Part shown: piece after piece, positions 34,252 through 46,900 of the stretch
How positions within the stretch are numbered: position 1 is the first letter of the stretch
Layout of the letters: every line of letters starts with the position of its first letter
NCBI GenBank assembly: GCA_030407085.1
Contig: CM059585.1
Location: 88,302,501-88,366,500 of the forward strand
Source: Trichopria drosophilae
Taxonomy: Eukaryota > Arthropoda > Insecta > Hymenoptera > Diapriidae
DNA length: 64,000 nt
Direction: 5' to 3'
Translations under genes and position numbers: made by a program
The notes under the pieces: generated by a model
The model's database searches: none
What the model was told of the DNA's origin: nothing
The model's input: only the letters and a program-made list of their open reading frames with translations

Positions 34252-36146
34252 ATCGTTTACCAAAATAATTAAGTAAAATATAGACAGGAATGTGATGTTA
34301 TTTTTCAATAGGAGAATCCATATATGCCATTACTAATACGTGAAATTAGGATTCGTAAACGATCTTCACATATCTTCATTGCAAATACTTAACTAATTTC
34401 AAAAAATTATGCCTCAAGGTGAAACCACCGAAAATAATAATTTCGGTTAGAGCATCATAAAATCTAACACATAAAAACATATTTAACTGTTTTTTTCACG
34501 TGGAAAAGTATAAAAAATGATCATTGATGTCGCGTATTAAACATAATGTAGTAATTTAAGTAGTAACAGTCACGCCTGCATACAGTACGGGCTATTACTA
34601 CACAAAATCACTCTATTTTACTATCTCCCTACTATTTGGATTTCAACAACGAATTATATACACAAACTATATTTTTCTTTTTATATATTTAACTCAGCTT
34701 TTAAAATCAACCATGATCGATTTTTTTTGTTATTTTTTTGTAATTATATTTTGTTGAAATAAGTATTGTCACATTTGTTGACGAATGAGAATTTTTTAAA
34801 ACTGAAGATTTTCAAACGCCACATTGTTCATGTTTAAATGTACTTTCATATGGACGTGATGAGCATTTCACTACAACCCATTACCACCTGTTTTCTTTAA
34901 ATTTTCAATAATAAATTGAAGATTTTTTTGCAAATGGACATTTTCATAATTTTTTAATTGAATTATAAAACAATCATGGCAACTTGTGTAGTTAATTTTT
35001 TATAGATTTTTATATTTTTTGTTGCATAATTCAAATTCTTATACGAATAAATAATCGAAACCAAGCTGGCTTTGAAATTAGCATTAATTTTATATAGTTG
35101 AAAGTCTTTTTTTAGTATTTGTAGATTTAAACATTTGCTTTACTTAGGAACTGAATTAATAAGCAGAAGAAAATCACTTGAAATTTGAAAAATTTAGAAA
35201 AATTGACCTATAAATAGTCAATCAATAGTCCTCAGTGATTTCGAATTCCGAGAAGAAAAAAAAAATCTTTTTTAATTATCTTGCATGTAATGTTATACCG
35301 ATCTTGTCCTGTTTTTCCTCTTAACCTTTTTAGGGGCTTATTATTATTCTGAATCTTTTGTTATTTTTTTTGGTATTCTTTTTTCGGGGGTCAGGAGATT
35401 TACGAATCTGTATTCAGAATTTTAAAATTCAAAATGGCGACTTAAATATGACGAACAAAGGAGGTTTAAGGAGTTATTCGATTATATATGAAATTCATTA
35501 CATGGACGTTTTCGAAGTTCAGCGCAAATCTGAATTAAAAAATTGAAACTTCAAAATTATTAAAGGAATTTACTCAGTTATAATCCAGGTTATAATCAGT
35601 TAATATCCAAGAACTAAATTTTAAAGTTAATTGATAATTTACTCAGTTCTTATTTTTCAATTGTTTTCAAAAAGAGGCAAAGACAAAATCGTTAAGTCGA
35701 TATAAATTTTGATTCGCTATTTTGAGTTCCGACATTTTTTGCCGTACTATTTTCCATCTATGAGCAGATTATGTTGCTTCGATATGCACTTAAGACCTAT
35801 CATAACTTTGAGAAACTTTTGGACATTTTTCGGTGTTTCGTCTACATATTGAAACTGCCTTGTTCAATAATCTGTTCATAGTGTGTAATTTTCAAGTTCG
35901 TGTATTAATTGTACGATATAAAAAGATGGATCCTCACGTTATTTCACGACGAAAATGAGTTACAAAAGAAAATAACTTTAAAAAGTGTATCTTTTCACTG
36001 AAATTTCAACAATAATCAGGATATTAATTTTCTTTTAATTTTAAACTTGACCAATTACCGGAGTTGATCACAAAAAATAAACGATGATAGATTTTCAAAA
36101 ATTTCTTTATCATTTTCATCAAGGTTGGATCAATTTTCCGTAAAAG
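34252..36146. other. A+T-rich DNA, nothing recognised
   Basis: One AAAATTCAAAATGGCGAC fragment at about 35424-35442 echoes the 20.9-21.7 kb array. No gene. Confidence 0.4.
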
Positions 36147-36375
36147 TGTTAAAATAACGGATACATGTCAAAAAACCGAATTTCAAAACTCCGAAACATT
36201 GAAAAATCGACATTTAAAAAGCTGTCATTGTTGCTGTCATGAATATTACAGCTTTATGACTCATTGGCTTTTTCACAGTCATTGTTTTTTGTGTGCGGGC
36301 TTTTTAAATGTCGATTTTTCAATGTTTCGGATTTTTGAAATTAGGTTTTTTGGCATGTGTCCAAAATAACAGTTA
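36147..36375. mobile_element. 229-bp hairpin MITE
   Basis: Arms 36151-36221 and 36299-36370 pair almost fully (ATTGAAAAATCGACATTT against AAATGTCGATTTTTCAAT; the ends AAAATAAC and GTTATTTT also pair once mirrored). The loop is about 77 bp. Non-coding; no clear target duplication. Confidence 0.75.
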
Positions 36376-37130
36376 AACAGCCACTAGTAAGTAAAACTAC
36401 CTTGCAGAGCATCAGGCTCTAAAAAAGGCTCCAGAATCAATGGATAGAAAAATCACGACAGTTAATACTACAAGAAAATATATCGGTGGTTTTACTAATT
36501 ATTTTTTGTTTAAAAAATGCCTATTATTGTTTGTTTATTATTTATTATTGTACATTAAACGAATTTACCGGAAGTTCTTGTTAGTTTTCATTTATTTCTA
36601 CGATTAAAGTTTGTTATGTAAGGTATTAATAATGATAAAATAAAACAAATTTTTGCAAGATGCTGATGTCATAACTTTTATGGCCCAAACTTTAAACTAT
36701 TAACGGATATTAAATATTCATCTTTAATTCTGATCAGAAATATCCAATATAGTTCGCTCTCAAGTTTTTGTGAATTTTCTGTAAAATATTAATGAAAATA
36801 ATACCAATTTGTTGTTATTTCCCATAGTTTTTTCTGAATTTAATAAGCAAAAAATAAAAATAACCTTTCAGTTTAATAATGTTATATTTATTACTTGAAA
36901 ATTTAAAAAAATATGATAACACATTGTAGTGAAATTTTCATTATATCTACATGAAGGTACATTTGAACAGTTACATGTCTAATCTACACAACACAAACTC
37001 ACCACACAAAATCAATATTTTCAAACTCAGCATTTGACAACTCAATGTTTTCGAACTCAACATTTGACTAATAATATTTTTTTTATCATATCAACGGGCG
37101 ATATTGCCCTTTTTACAGAATTTCATTGAC
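36376..37130. other. A+T-rich DNA, nothing recognised
   Basis: No supported gene or repeat. Confidence 0.4.
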
Positions 37131-37139
37131 AATTTTTAT

Positions 37140-37398
37140 TCTTAAAATTTGCTAGAGCTGCATATCGGCTTCATAGATGGCGCCATACTTACCATTTTAC
37201 ACCGAGTGAAGCAGCGGTTACGAGTCGATTTCCGCCAGATAAACAGCATCGCGAAACTTAAAGAAACAACATGGCTCGTCTTACGAACTGCGAGCTGCTG
37301 CTTAAAAGTCGTTTTCGAAATATTGTTTCCTGGACGGGGATCGAACTCACGACCTACGACTCCGTAGTCTATTGCGCTACCACCTGAGCTACAAGTCG
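37140..37398 (-). mobile_element. tRNA-derived SINE
   Basis: The minus strand from 37398 begins with a tRNA-like head of about 74 bp: CGACTTG, box A TAGCTCAGGTGG, CTACGGAG (anticodon position CGG) and box B AGTTCGATCCCC. The arms are too mismatched for a working tRNA. About 180 bp of unrelated body follow, down to a short A-rich tail. Boxes A and B form an internal RNA polymerase III promoter, as in SINEs. It would depend on a LINE for movement. The 3' edge is approximate, and a 72-codon frame on the other strand is a shadow. Confidence 0.7.
37325..37398 (-). promoter_or_regulatory. RNA polymerase III boxes A and B in the SINE head
   Basis: TAGCTCAGGTGG (box A) and GTTCGATCC (box B) with tRNA-like spacing on the minus strand. 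Confidence 0.6.
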
Positions 37399-39393
37399 AT
37401 TATAGAAATGATATAAATAATATAAAAAAGAAAATTGTCAAACATTACATTACAACAAGAATAAATATACAAACAACAATAAAACGTCATGTACATTCAA
37501 TACATTCATGGTACATTAACACATACTATTCAACAGCATATCTATCATTACCTAACCTAACCTTACCTAAAATAACCCGTAGTAACCTAAACTAACCTAA
37601 CCTATCAGAAAGACTAATTTAATGGAATATCCCCGTGGACACGCGCACAATATTCCTCAAATTCTTTAATACAAATTGTTATCATTCATTTGTATTTTTA
37701 ACAATTATTAACGGAGATTTAAAATTTAATTTATGTTACGATCAATGTTATGACACTTGTATTATATATATACTAAACTAATATATTATTATACTAAACT
37801 AAAATATAATTCTTGAAAAAATAAAAATATAAAACTTGAAAATAAAATATAATTCAATGAACTTAAAATAATGTTGAATTTGTTAAATACTGAAATTGCA
37901 AATGTCAACATTTCACAGTGTTGATTAGACCTGTTACCCATTTGCACATGAATATATAGCAACTATGTTATGGGCGTTTGAAAATTTTCAGTTTTCCAAT
38001 GGGTTCGGATTCGCTTTGAGCAAAATTTTTCAATTATTTTTTTAATGATGTTTCAATGTTGCATTATAATTCCTTAATTTATATTTATTACAAATTTCAT
38101 TACAGTTCAAAATTAATGCTTAAAAATTAATAATTATGCACGATAATATCCAAGCAATTTTCCCAACGAGACGTTTATTATGTTTTGTTTATTCAAAAAT
38201 ATATAGAAAATAATTTTTCCAAATGTCCAAATTTTTTATTCTAATACCAATGAATTCTACGTCCAAAATTACGAAAGAAATAATTTCGTTGACCTCTACA
38301 TTTCATCGCGAAAAAAAGTATGTTTCTTAAAAATGCGATTAAAATTGTCTAATTAATTTGAAAATTTCAAAAAGTTAGGATAAACATAAAAACGCACTTT
38401 CTAAGTAATTACGTACGGATTTTGACAAATTCCATTTTTTTAAACGAAAATTTGTTTATCTCTCAAAAAACTATTTACACGTTTTATTTTCACGCCACTG
38501 AACTCCGCGTCAAACTGACTATACAAATCTTTTTTTTTCAAATTGTTAAAAGGTGTATTTCTGACAGCTCATTTTGTGCCTGTACCCTTAAGCAATAAAA
38601 TTTCAATTTTCTAAATATTAGATTCTAGTTCTCCTCCTTAAGAAATAAATTCTCTCCTTAAAACCTACCTTAATCGATTGCTTTCGTTTATGTACACAAA
38701 TTTAGTTAAAGAAGTGTCATAACTTCCCGTTTATTGGATTTGTGGAGTTCAATGACCGTAAATACCGAGCAGTATCTTCCGTAAAATAATTCATGTCTTA
38801 AAATTCACTGCCTTAAGGAAAGACTCGCTATGATATTCAAAGCGACTATTCGATTATTTAAATACAGCCCTGTCGATAAACGTCACTGGAGTTGACGTCG
38901 ACGCGGAATGAAAATAGAAAAATCCGCCAAGAATATTACATTACATACAACACGACACGAACGGGCTGAATGTTAAAATCGTTATTCTAAACAGTGACAA
39001 ACCAATTAAATTAAATGTTTCATTGGACTTTTACCTCTTATTTCATTTTAATACTGAATATCCTACAAAAACTTTGTATTTAACGTATAATTTGGACTAG
39101 TTTAAAATGGAGTTGATTTTGGTGATTTAATAAACCCATTTAAAAAGTCGGATATTGTCAACACTTAGTTATCTGAATAACACGTTCGTAAAAATCTCTC
39201 TATTTTGGTGCAATGAAATAAAGACTACCCAACAATTATATTTTTTATAATAACGTTTTAAATAATTCTTAGTTGTGCAGCGAAATTACTCCCTTCAGAA
39301 GAGACATTTTGACAAAATATTCTACTATCATTCATCGTAAGACATTAATACCATATGTTTAATTATGCAGTAAAAAAATACGTATTATCTTGT
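37399..39393. other. A+T-rich DNA with a CCTAA-rich patch
   Basis: 37552-37602 repeats CCTAACCTAAC-like units (CCTAACCTAACCTTACC, ACTAACCTAACC), a degenerate match to the insect telomere repeat. Otherwise nothing recognised. Confidence 0.4.
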
Positions 39394-39871
39394 TTAACCC
39401 TTTAACGCCCAAAAGTGGACAATTTGCACACAGATTTCAGCATGATTTTATGAGTAAAAAAAAATGTCTGAATATACGCGGTATATATTTGGTCGATCTT
39501 TCGAATGGTGTAGCCAGAATTTCTAAAAAACGTCCCTCCGTTTTTGCAAAAATACACAAAAAAACTCGATTTTTTATCAACAACTTTTTATTTAAATGCC
39601 ATTTTTACTATCATGCCGGTTTTTGATCATCTTCTAACCTATCAGAAACGTGTTTCCGATTGTTAAACTTAAAAAATATATACTCACATATTTTAATTTT
39701 TGTCGATGTGGAGTTTTAAATGGCTCCAGAACGCCAAACATTTTTCGAAAATGGAGAATTTACTGCATTTTCAGGTTTCGTAGGTTTCTATATAGTTCAA
39801 ACGTATAAAATAAGTTATTTAACATTAAGGTTAGTTTATTGATATTTGTAGAAACACAAAAAATGAACCAA

Positions 39872-40063
39872 AAAAAAGTCCGCAAATTTAGCGGAACAAA
39901 TCTGCTAATGTAGCGGAAATTTAGATCTAAGCGCTAATTGAGTAGGGTTAAGGCTACATTAGCGGAATCAAAACAGCTAAAATTGCAGATATTTTCGGCA
40001 ATTCCAGCCGAAAATTTTAGCTGATATGAATCAGCTAATCCAGCGGAGTCATTTTTTTCCGTG
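39872..40063. mobile_element. CACGG-ended MITE, truncated copy
   Basis: Reverse complement of the first 190 bp of 27237-27547 with few differences. The end at 40063 is CCGTG followed by TA; the other end is cut after GCGGACTTTTT. Confidence 0.78.
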
Positions 40064-40248
40064 TACCAATTATCAAAAACTGTGGAAATATTATATTGTG
40101 CACCTACGGAGCAAAACAAGTGTTTGCAGACAAGGGTGACTTTGACAGCCAAGCGAAGCGATTCAACTTTTTCTCCTTCTTACACATATAATTCTAAAGT
40201 ATTATTTTTGGTTCAAAGTGTAAAAAACTTATTTTACAACCAGATTGA

Positions 40249-40345
40249 TGCATTTTGCTACCTATGGAGAGAAACTGCTATTTTTCTCCCGCGATATAGG
40301 GAGCAGAATATCATTTTGTGCTTAGAGTCCGAGAATAGTATATTG
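40249..40345 (+). repeat. dispersed TTTTGCTCC-rich repeat, copy 2
   Basis: CATTTTGCTACCTATGGAG ... ATATAGGGAGC ... AGTCCGAGAATAG aligns with 4710-4795. Confidence 0.55.
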
Positions 40346-40346
40346 T

Positions 40347-40480
40347 GATACAAGTGCACGAAGTAGGTGATTTGCGCACGAGTGCAACGAAAGTCACCTA
40401 CGATGCACGTATATCATATATTTTTTTTTTTTACTCCGTGAGATAAATTTTTCGCGCACTGATTTGAGTGTGCGACTGTT
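40347..40480. mobile_element. small foldback element with GTGCACGAAGTAGGTGA arms
   Basis: GTGCACGAAGTAGGTGA (about 40353) pairs with TCACCTACGATGCACG (about 40394), and GATACA/TATATC pair outside. An adjoining part with CTCCGTGAG and CGCGCACT is related to 13211-13320. Confidence 0.55.
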
Positions 40481-40512
40481 TTTTAGGATACTCTGTCTAC
40501 TGGTAAGGGTTA

Positions 40513-42239
40513 ATGTCAAAAAAGTAAAACACTCGCTAAATTTTTAGATAGAATTCGACAGAATAACCGAATTAAAATAAGATAAAATCACGAAACAAGA
40601 ACCTAACTTTACCTAACCAAACTAATAAATCAAATTATTACGATACTCCACTGAACAACGAAGTATCTGCATAATGTTCTTTAATTTATCATTAAATAAC
40701 AAAAGTTTTATAAAACATTTTAATTTCCATTTTTTAAAACCAATACTGAAATGCCGTTTGCCGAATCCACAATTTACTGCGCTTTTCGTCCTCCTTAAAG
40801 CTCCTCTACGTCGTGTTTTATTTTCGCGGCACAGGAAATCTTCGTTTAGTCGTTGAAAGTCTCTGTTGTAAAATGGAATTAAACGAGGCGATCACTTCAA
40901 TTCTACTACTCGAGAGTATAAACTCGAACATGAAAGGAGATTTGGAAGCGTCAAACGAGGAAACTTTGTTTTATAAATGAATCATGCACCAATTTAAAAA
41001 AAAAACAGATTTAAATAACTCTCTGAATATTTCATTCACGTTTCTTTTAACATCTTTTTTTTATCAACATTTATCCCTTGGAATTTATTTTGGTAATCTT
41101 TCTTAACAACGTTCGCGTCATTGCCATATTAATCATCATCAACACTACGAGTCTGTGCGTATAATCCATGTCCTCATTTGCAAGTGCTTATAAAATTACC
41201 TCCTACGTAATTCAACATGATTAAAACAGTGTTTTATGAGCTAAAAACACGAATTGTTAAAGCAAAAAAAATAGATCTCATATTTTGTAATTATTGGTAA
41301 AACATAGTATATAATAATACAATATATTTATTCTAAACATTAACATTATTATTTATTATTTTTCACAATCGCGTTTTAAAGAAAATTTGTTTATAACCAC
41401 TTAATCGAGCGATATTATATGAATTTAACAATTACAATAAAAAATTATGAAGAATTTATTTTTATTTTTTATCGTACAGTAAAAAAACATATCCCCCAAT
41501 GAGTTATCGAAAATAATTATAAGGTACAATAATAAACAACAATCGGGTTTGATAGTGTGTCGTCGTAATATGCGGTTTTTTATATCCGACGAGTTATGTA
41601 TTGATTTTGTCGTCTTGTAGTTTTTGGAATTTCAGTTATACTTGGAATAAAATGCTTCGATGTGTACTGGTTAAAATTCACCAAAAAATCTAAGCAGAAG
41701 GTACATAAAAATAAATATTGTTGAATAAATTATTGATCAGCAAAATACGAAATTCTCTTCAAATTTTCTGATATAAATACTACACATAGTATAATAAAAC
41801 TAAAGTCCAGATCATGCTAACAATTAACAATAAATGAATTACTCATTAGAAATTCTCGTAATCAATATTTGCTTCCAATTTAATCGTACTTTATAAAGCT
41901 GTCAATCAACCGAGACATTTTCCTTGCTTCTCAATAATGTTCTTAGAATTTCGAAAGCGGAAAACAATCCCAGGCAGCAAATCCAGTGATAATTAATGAA
42001 CAAAGTCGACGACGAGCGATAAGGGAGGCGCGAGGGTGCTCCGATCCACACGAGTTATTCACTCTACCGGTTAGCAAACGACTAAGTCTGAAAGAGGAAC
42101 AGTGCAATCGATAGAATTCATAAACAGCAGACAATTGGCATAAAGAGAGGTATGCCAGGCCAATAAACCATGATATTTTCTTGTAGTATATAATCGAGTT
42201 CTGAGCCACCGTTCTTAATGTACATAATAACATTTTCAA
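40513..42239. other. A+T-rich DNA, nothing recognised
   Basis: No supported gene or repeat. Short ORFs only. Confidence 0.4.
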
Positions 42240-42725
42240 TTTCGAAAAAAAATAGTTCGGTTGTAACAACGAATTAAGTTTGTTATCGAACTTTAATCGA
42301 ATCGTTACATCGTACGAAATAAATACATTTGATCGTCATATCCAAACGGCTTGATTATCATAACCGAACCTTTAGGTCGCACTAACTAAAAAATGTTGAT
42401 CTTTATAACCAAACGGTCTAGTTATGGTAATCCAAAGATTGGTTTATTGTAAGTCCAAATACATTTGAAATTCATCCGATTAGCTAACGACCGAATGGTA
42501 ATTGTAACGGAAGACTGTACACCTCTAAACATGGTGCATTAAATGAATGAACATTTTCAACTAATTTATTCAAACAATTTCAACAATTTAAATTTGAATG
42601 AATTTCATGTTTCCTTTTTCGCACTGAAAAAAGCCGTTCGGTTGTTTTAACTTCAATTTGGTTGATGGAACGAACAGTTTGGTTTCTGTTATCTCAACCG
42701 AACTAGCTTTTTAGAGACTGCGGAA
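42240..42725. mobile_element. MITE region with TAGTTCGGTTG inverted ends
   Basis: AAAATAGTTCGGTTGTAACAA at 42249 is mirrored by CTCAACCGAACTAGC at about 42693. Variants of CGGTTGTTATAAC and its inverse are scattered between, and a possible second left end (CACTGAAAAAAGCCGTTCGG) lies at about 42632, so two nested related MITEs are possible. Non-coding. Confidence 0.6.
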
Positions 42726-43050
42726 TGCAATGGCGTAGAACATTGTGGGCCGTACAAGAGGGTTTATCGATATTTAGGTAAATTCGGGGTAATCAATAAC
42801 AAATTTTTATTTTGCACAATTTATAAATGTTTTTCCTCATTTGTAAGTGCAATAAACAATAAATAAATTAATGTTTAAATAAAATACCGGTTTCAGACGT
42901 TTATAATGCAAAAAGTATGAAAATACTGCAGCGAAAATGGTATTGTCTTGAAATTGTCATTTATCTTAATTAACATCGTGTAGGGTTAAATATACAACGA
43001 AAAGTAGTATCGTGTCCAAAATATTCTTTTTTTTTCGTTTTTAACGGGAA
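42726..43050. other. A+T-rich DNA, nothing recognised
   Basis: No supported feature. Confidence 0.4.
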
Positions 43051-43054
43051 AATA

Positions 43055-43560
43055 GTTGAACCCTGCCTGAAAAATCGTGGCAACCTGACATTTTTAGAAG
43101 AAGTAAATTATTGAATATTTAACCCCGGGTAAGATAAAAAGTGAAGTGGTCAAAAAATAGAATATCCAAATTATTGATTTGCTCTTTTTTATTTAGAACG
43201 GAAACCCCGTTTTAATCCATGCAGGAAAAATCGCAGCAGTTTGTGAATTTCTGGAAGTATAAATAATTTTGAATAGAGTCGTGTGACAAAATATAGAGCT
43301 ACCCAGAAGTAGGATCATGTCCAAAATATTCATTTCCAAAGGATAAATCGTTGTGAACATAGTAGGAAACATCGCGACAACTTCAAATATTCATGAAAAG
43401 TATATCAAGTCCAAATTGTACAAATTTTTTATATTGAATGGAATAACATTTGTAAACACAGCAGGTAAAATCGCAGCAACTTCAAGTTTGCATGAGAAGC
43501 ATATTATCACATCCTGAATCATGAAAAAGGGCATAGCCGGAATTAGAATCATGTCTAAAA
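43055..43560 (+). repeat. degenerate tandem repeat
   Basis: A segment built on GCAGGxAAAATCGCAGCAACTT followed by CATGAGAAG-like sequence recurs near 43065, 43220, 43360 and 43460, with GGATCATGTCCAAAATATTC-like pieces between. Unit spacing varies (about 100-155 bp), so it is an old, decayed tandem array. Confidence 0.5.
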
Positions 43561-44560
43561 CATAAAAAATTTAATACTGAAATCTACATAAATTTACAAA
43601 ATTCAAAATGGCAGTCATCGAAATGTGAAAAAGTAACAATTTAGATGAAATTACGCTTTCTGTCCGACATATTCAATCTGCTATTTTTAATTTGTTAAAG
43701 CTAACGTAGCAAATGAAAGACTATAAAACAAAAGACACCCTGACTTATATTAGTTAAGTAACAGCGTAACTCCAAATATTATCATATAAAACGATCTCGA
43801 AAGGGCTGCATCAACTCGAGTGAAATTCTCGCAAAGTTTTTGAACTTGCTGCAGTACCGAATATGTCATAGTGGAGTTACTAATTCTCTTTTCAAGAACA
43901 CCAAATAAACCATATTTCACTAATTACGCTAGAGACGTATATGCACAAACTGCCGACTTCCTGTCGTAGTTAATATCCACTCGATTTACTGCAGTATCTG
44001 AAGTAGTTACTAACGACTGCGAGTGGAATGCAGAACATTCAACTGTTAGATACGAAGTAACTAGCAGCCAACAGCAATCGAAGTAATAATGTAAAATAAC
44101 AAACAAACAATATTAGAATCTGGCATAATTGAACCACTAATTCAAGTTATTAAAATATATCGTAGATCTACATTTCTAATCATGGAATTAAAGAATGTAC
44201 AGTATAACTAAATGAAATAATACTTGTTATTTTAGTAAGCATTTTTATATTCTTGCAAAGAAAAAAGAAGGTGATGAGCCCATTTTTTTGTGTCGGACAT
44301 TCTCAGTCACATTTATACGTAATATTAATGCCTTTCAAAACATCCCGTTTTCCCTTTTTAAGTAGTGGTAGTTACGACTCATCAAAGAAACATCTGTCTA
44401 TTGAAAGCAAATGTTTTGAAAATAAAATTGCTAAAAGCTGGAATAAAAATAGTATTTCCGCGTCTGTCCGTTATTTATTATATTACCTAATTTCTCTTCT
44501 TTCTTTGTTACGAATCGATTTCGATATAGCGTATGAAGCGAAAGTCACCAGATTGTAATA
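43561..44560. other. A+T-rich DNA, nothing recognised
   Basis: An AAATTCAAAATGGCAGTCAT fragment at about 43597 echoes the 20.9 kb array. No gene supported. Confidence 0.4.
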
Positions 44561-44564
44561 ATTA

Positions 44565-44625
44565 AGCGTACGTTAGCGCACTATCCGTGCCGCCAGGGTT
44601 CGATCCTACGCGCGGGATTTTTTTT
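44565..44625 (+). repeat. tRNA-like fragment with box B and T-run
   Basis: GCACTATCCGTGC folds like an anticodon arm and AGGGTTCGATCCT like a TΨC arm with box B; T8 follows (44618-44625), a possible polymerase III stop. I cannot complete the D arm or acceptor stem, so this is a tRNA or SINE relic and not a tRNA gene. Confidence 0.4.
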
Positions 44626-44799
44626 ATATTGTAATTCATTTATTTTCAATCATTAAAAAATACAAAAATAGTTTAATAGTGATATTTGCCTTTTACAAAG
44701 CGGCTTTAATGATCTATGTTCAGGTAAATATTGTAATTTTTTTGTCATATTTATTAAATTAATGCATGACAATAATATCATCTAACGAGTTTACAAGTT

Positions 44800-45030
44800 C
44801 GAGTCAATGGAACTTGGTATACAAAGAGCCCAGGGAAGCGGCGAATATATAGAAGCGAACCGAGCTCAAACTTTTGCACTTTACAGATCGGATGGGGCGA
44901 AGGGAGTGATTGTAATTTCACACATGACGTAACGCATTTCCCGACACTTCGCTCTTTCGTTCGATCCTTCGCGTTTGTCGTTATATTCTCGAGGATCCCT
45001 GTTCCATTACATCCCTTTATTTCTGTCTTT
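44800..45030. other. GC- and CpG-richer island
   Basis: Contains a TGACGTAA site (about 44925), a sequence bound by CREB/ATF-type factors. No ORF. A regulatory role is possible but untested. Confidence 0.3.
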
Positions 45031-45640
45031 CAAAATGGAAACCCAATTTCCGCTGGCATTAATAATTTTTGAAAATTTAAATGCATAATGTGGCACGCTC
45101 ATGCTGTCCAACTGTAATAGTAATTACTTAATTTTAACTTTGTTTGTCAATTATCAAATCTGGACATCTTGGAACTAGTAAAAAAAAAACTGTTGTTCGT
45201 AACTTGGCAAAAACAAAATTAAAGTCCATTCATCAAAAACATGAGAATATTTTTCCGATAGGTTTCGATGTGCTGCTTGCGAATTCAAATCTGATAGCAG
45301 AATTGCTCTATCACGTCAAACAATTTTTGTATCCTAACCCAAAAGTGCAAAAAACGAAAATCATAATTATGCCATAACAAAAGCATCGATAACTCTATGA
45401 AAAAAATTGAATCTCAATTCTACAAGATCATATTAAAGCTAATTGAAAACTACACTTTAATATATATTCTGCCAAATTACGAACCAGAATTTTGTTCCGC
45501 CACAATAACTTACTGAAAATGCACGAACGAAAAAGTGTTTTGCTCTTTTAAATTAGGATATCTCAAAAGCATCACGCGATAGAGAAATTCTACGGCCAGA
45601 TTTGGATTCAGCGCATCAAAAACAATAGAAAAAGTATAGT
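45031..45640. other. A+T-rich DNA, nothing recognised
   Basis: A 77-codon frame (45144-45377) shows no family. Confidence 0.4.
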
Positions 45641-45689
45641 CCTGTTTCTGGATACGGAGTTTGCCCTCAGTTTGGCCTCATACTGTTGG

Positions 45690-46080
45690 CCAAAAAACAA
45701 TCACATTAGAGTCCCGGTATATTTGAGACTGGCTATACTTACGTCCCAGCATATTTGCCTGGTTCCATCTCGTTATATTTGTGTCGCCATTCTCTTTTTC
45801 CCCCACATTGAGCGCTGGGGCCTCAGGAAGGTCCAGCTGAGACGTCACGAACGTACCGCGACTGAGGGGATTGGGAGAAGCAGCGCTCCCCTTTTTTTTG
45901 ACAAATATAAGGAGATGGGAGGGGAAGGCAAGGAACCGACACGGAGAATATACCAGGACTCTACTGTATTAAAAAATTCGCTGTTGTTTTGTACACATGT
46001 GTCTTTTTGTCGTGTAATTATTTTTTTTCATTTTGTCATGTGGTTTTTTGTCGCCGAGTTCGTTTGTCCTGTCACTGTCT
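45690..46080. other. GC-richer stretch starting with short imperfect direct repeats
   Basis: GTCCCGGTATATTTGAGACTGG and GTCCCAGCATATTTGCCTGG lie about 36 bp apart (45711, 45747), followed by a third, weaker unit. A 136-codon frame (45672-46082) crosses it, but its composition shifts along the length and it shows no domain. Class unknown. Confidence 0.3.
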
Positions 46081-46430
46081 GATACTTTAAGCCCAATTAT
46101 GATCAGTTCCTAACCCCCCCCCCCTCCTCCCTACATCATTATAAATAAATGCTTCAATATGCTACTTAAGCACTTTAGAAAAAACATGTCATATTTATAT
46201 GGATAAGAATTTATTGGAAATGTTTATATTATAATGAATGACAATTACATGAATGCTAAAAAAAGACAAAATAAACGTTTCGTTGCAAGCTTATATTATC
46301 GAAGGTGTCTTTCGAATGTGTTCCCTCATGTGTAATAAACATTTGCAACATCGGTAGAAGGTTGACCAAAGCATCCCCTTAATGGCAATAATTACTTTAG
46401 CATAACTGGTCGGAAATTCCCTATTCTCAC
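46081..46430. other. A+T-rich DNA with a poly-C tract
   Basis: A C10-11 run at about 46115. Nothing else. Confidence 0.4.
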
Positions 46431-46439
46431 GCAAAAATC

Positions 46440-46900
46440 GAAACATTAAAGTGAAAATGGCTTCTTTTCACGAAAGGATCCCCTTGATACGAGGATATTG
46501 TGGCATTTCGTTCGCTTCTCCCATTTTCGAAGCGTTGGTGGTATTTAATATCTTTTACGGCGTCGGTTGTGCCCCAGAGAGGATACAGAGGAAAAAGCGA
46601 AGGAAGAGATCCTAGTGGTGGGAGATAGGGAGGCAGCCTGGCGCCTTATCAAAAATTAAAATTTCATTTGGCCAGACGGTGCTCGCTATCGAGAGCGAGA
46701 TCTGCTAGTTTAGAGCTACCAAATGTTGCCTGAAAAGGGAAAGAGGCTCACAATCGAAAGAACAATAGCGGAGGGAGAAGTCGTAATCGGCATGAGAAAC
46801 TAACTTTTGTTCCGTTGCTATGACGCGGCAGATCTCCAACTTCTCCACGAGCTCAAGATTCTCATCGAAATTTTCCTGGTTTTTCAATTCAGAAGAAATA
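46440..46900. other. GC-richer non-coding island
   Basis: Higher G+C, no repeats, no convincing ORF. Contains the palindromic GCTCGCTATCGAGAGCGAG (about 46680). Candidate conserved regulatory DNA by composition only. Confidence 0.3.

Larger units (their letters stand above)
39394..40512. mobile_element. composite TTAA-started repeat block
   Basis: Left edge TTAA-CCCTTTAACGCCCA is nearly identical to that at 9452. The right edge AAGGG-TTAA lies at about 40503-40511, but the next bases do not mirror the left end, so it may be a different element. Inside, in order: an ATTCGAATGGT motif as in the 31256 foldback, the truncated CACGG MITE (39872-40063), the TTTTGCTCC repeat copy (40249-40340) and a small foldback (40347-40480). 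Several insertions are stacked here. Confidence 0.5.

Noticed and set aside
37325..37398. Functional tRNA gene
   Set aside because: The anticodon stem and TΨC stem have several mismatches and a repeat body follows; better read as a SINE head.
37552..37602. True interstitial telomere array
   Set aside because: CCTAACC units are few and degenerate; too short to claim a telomeric origin.
43055..43560. CRISPR-like array
   Set aside because: Units are diverged and irregularly spaced, and the DNA is clearly eukaryotic.
44565..44625. Functional tRNA gene
   Set aside because: Anticodon-like and TΨC-like arms are present, but there is no D arm or acceptor stem.
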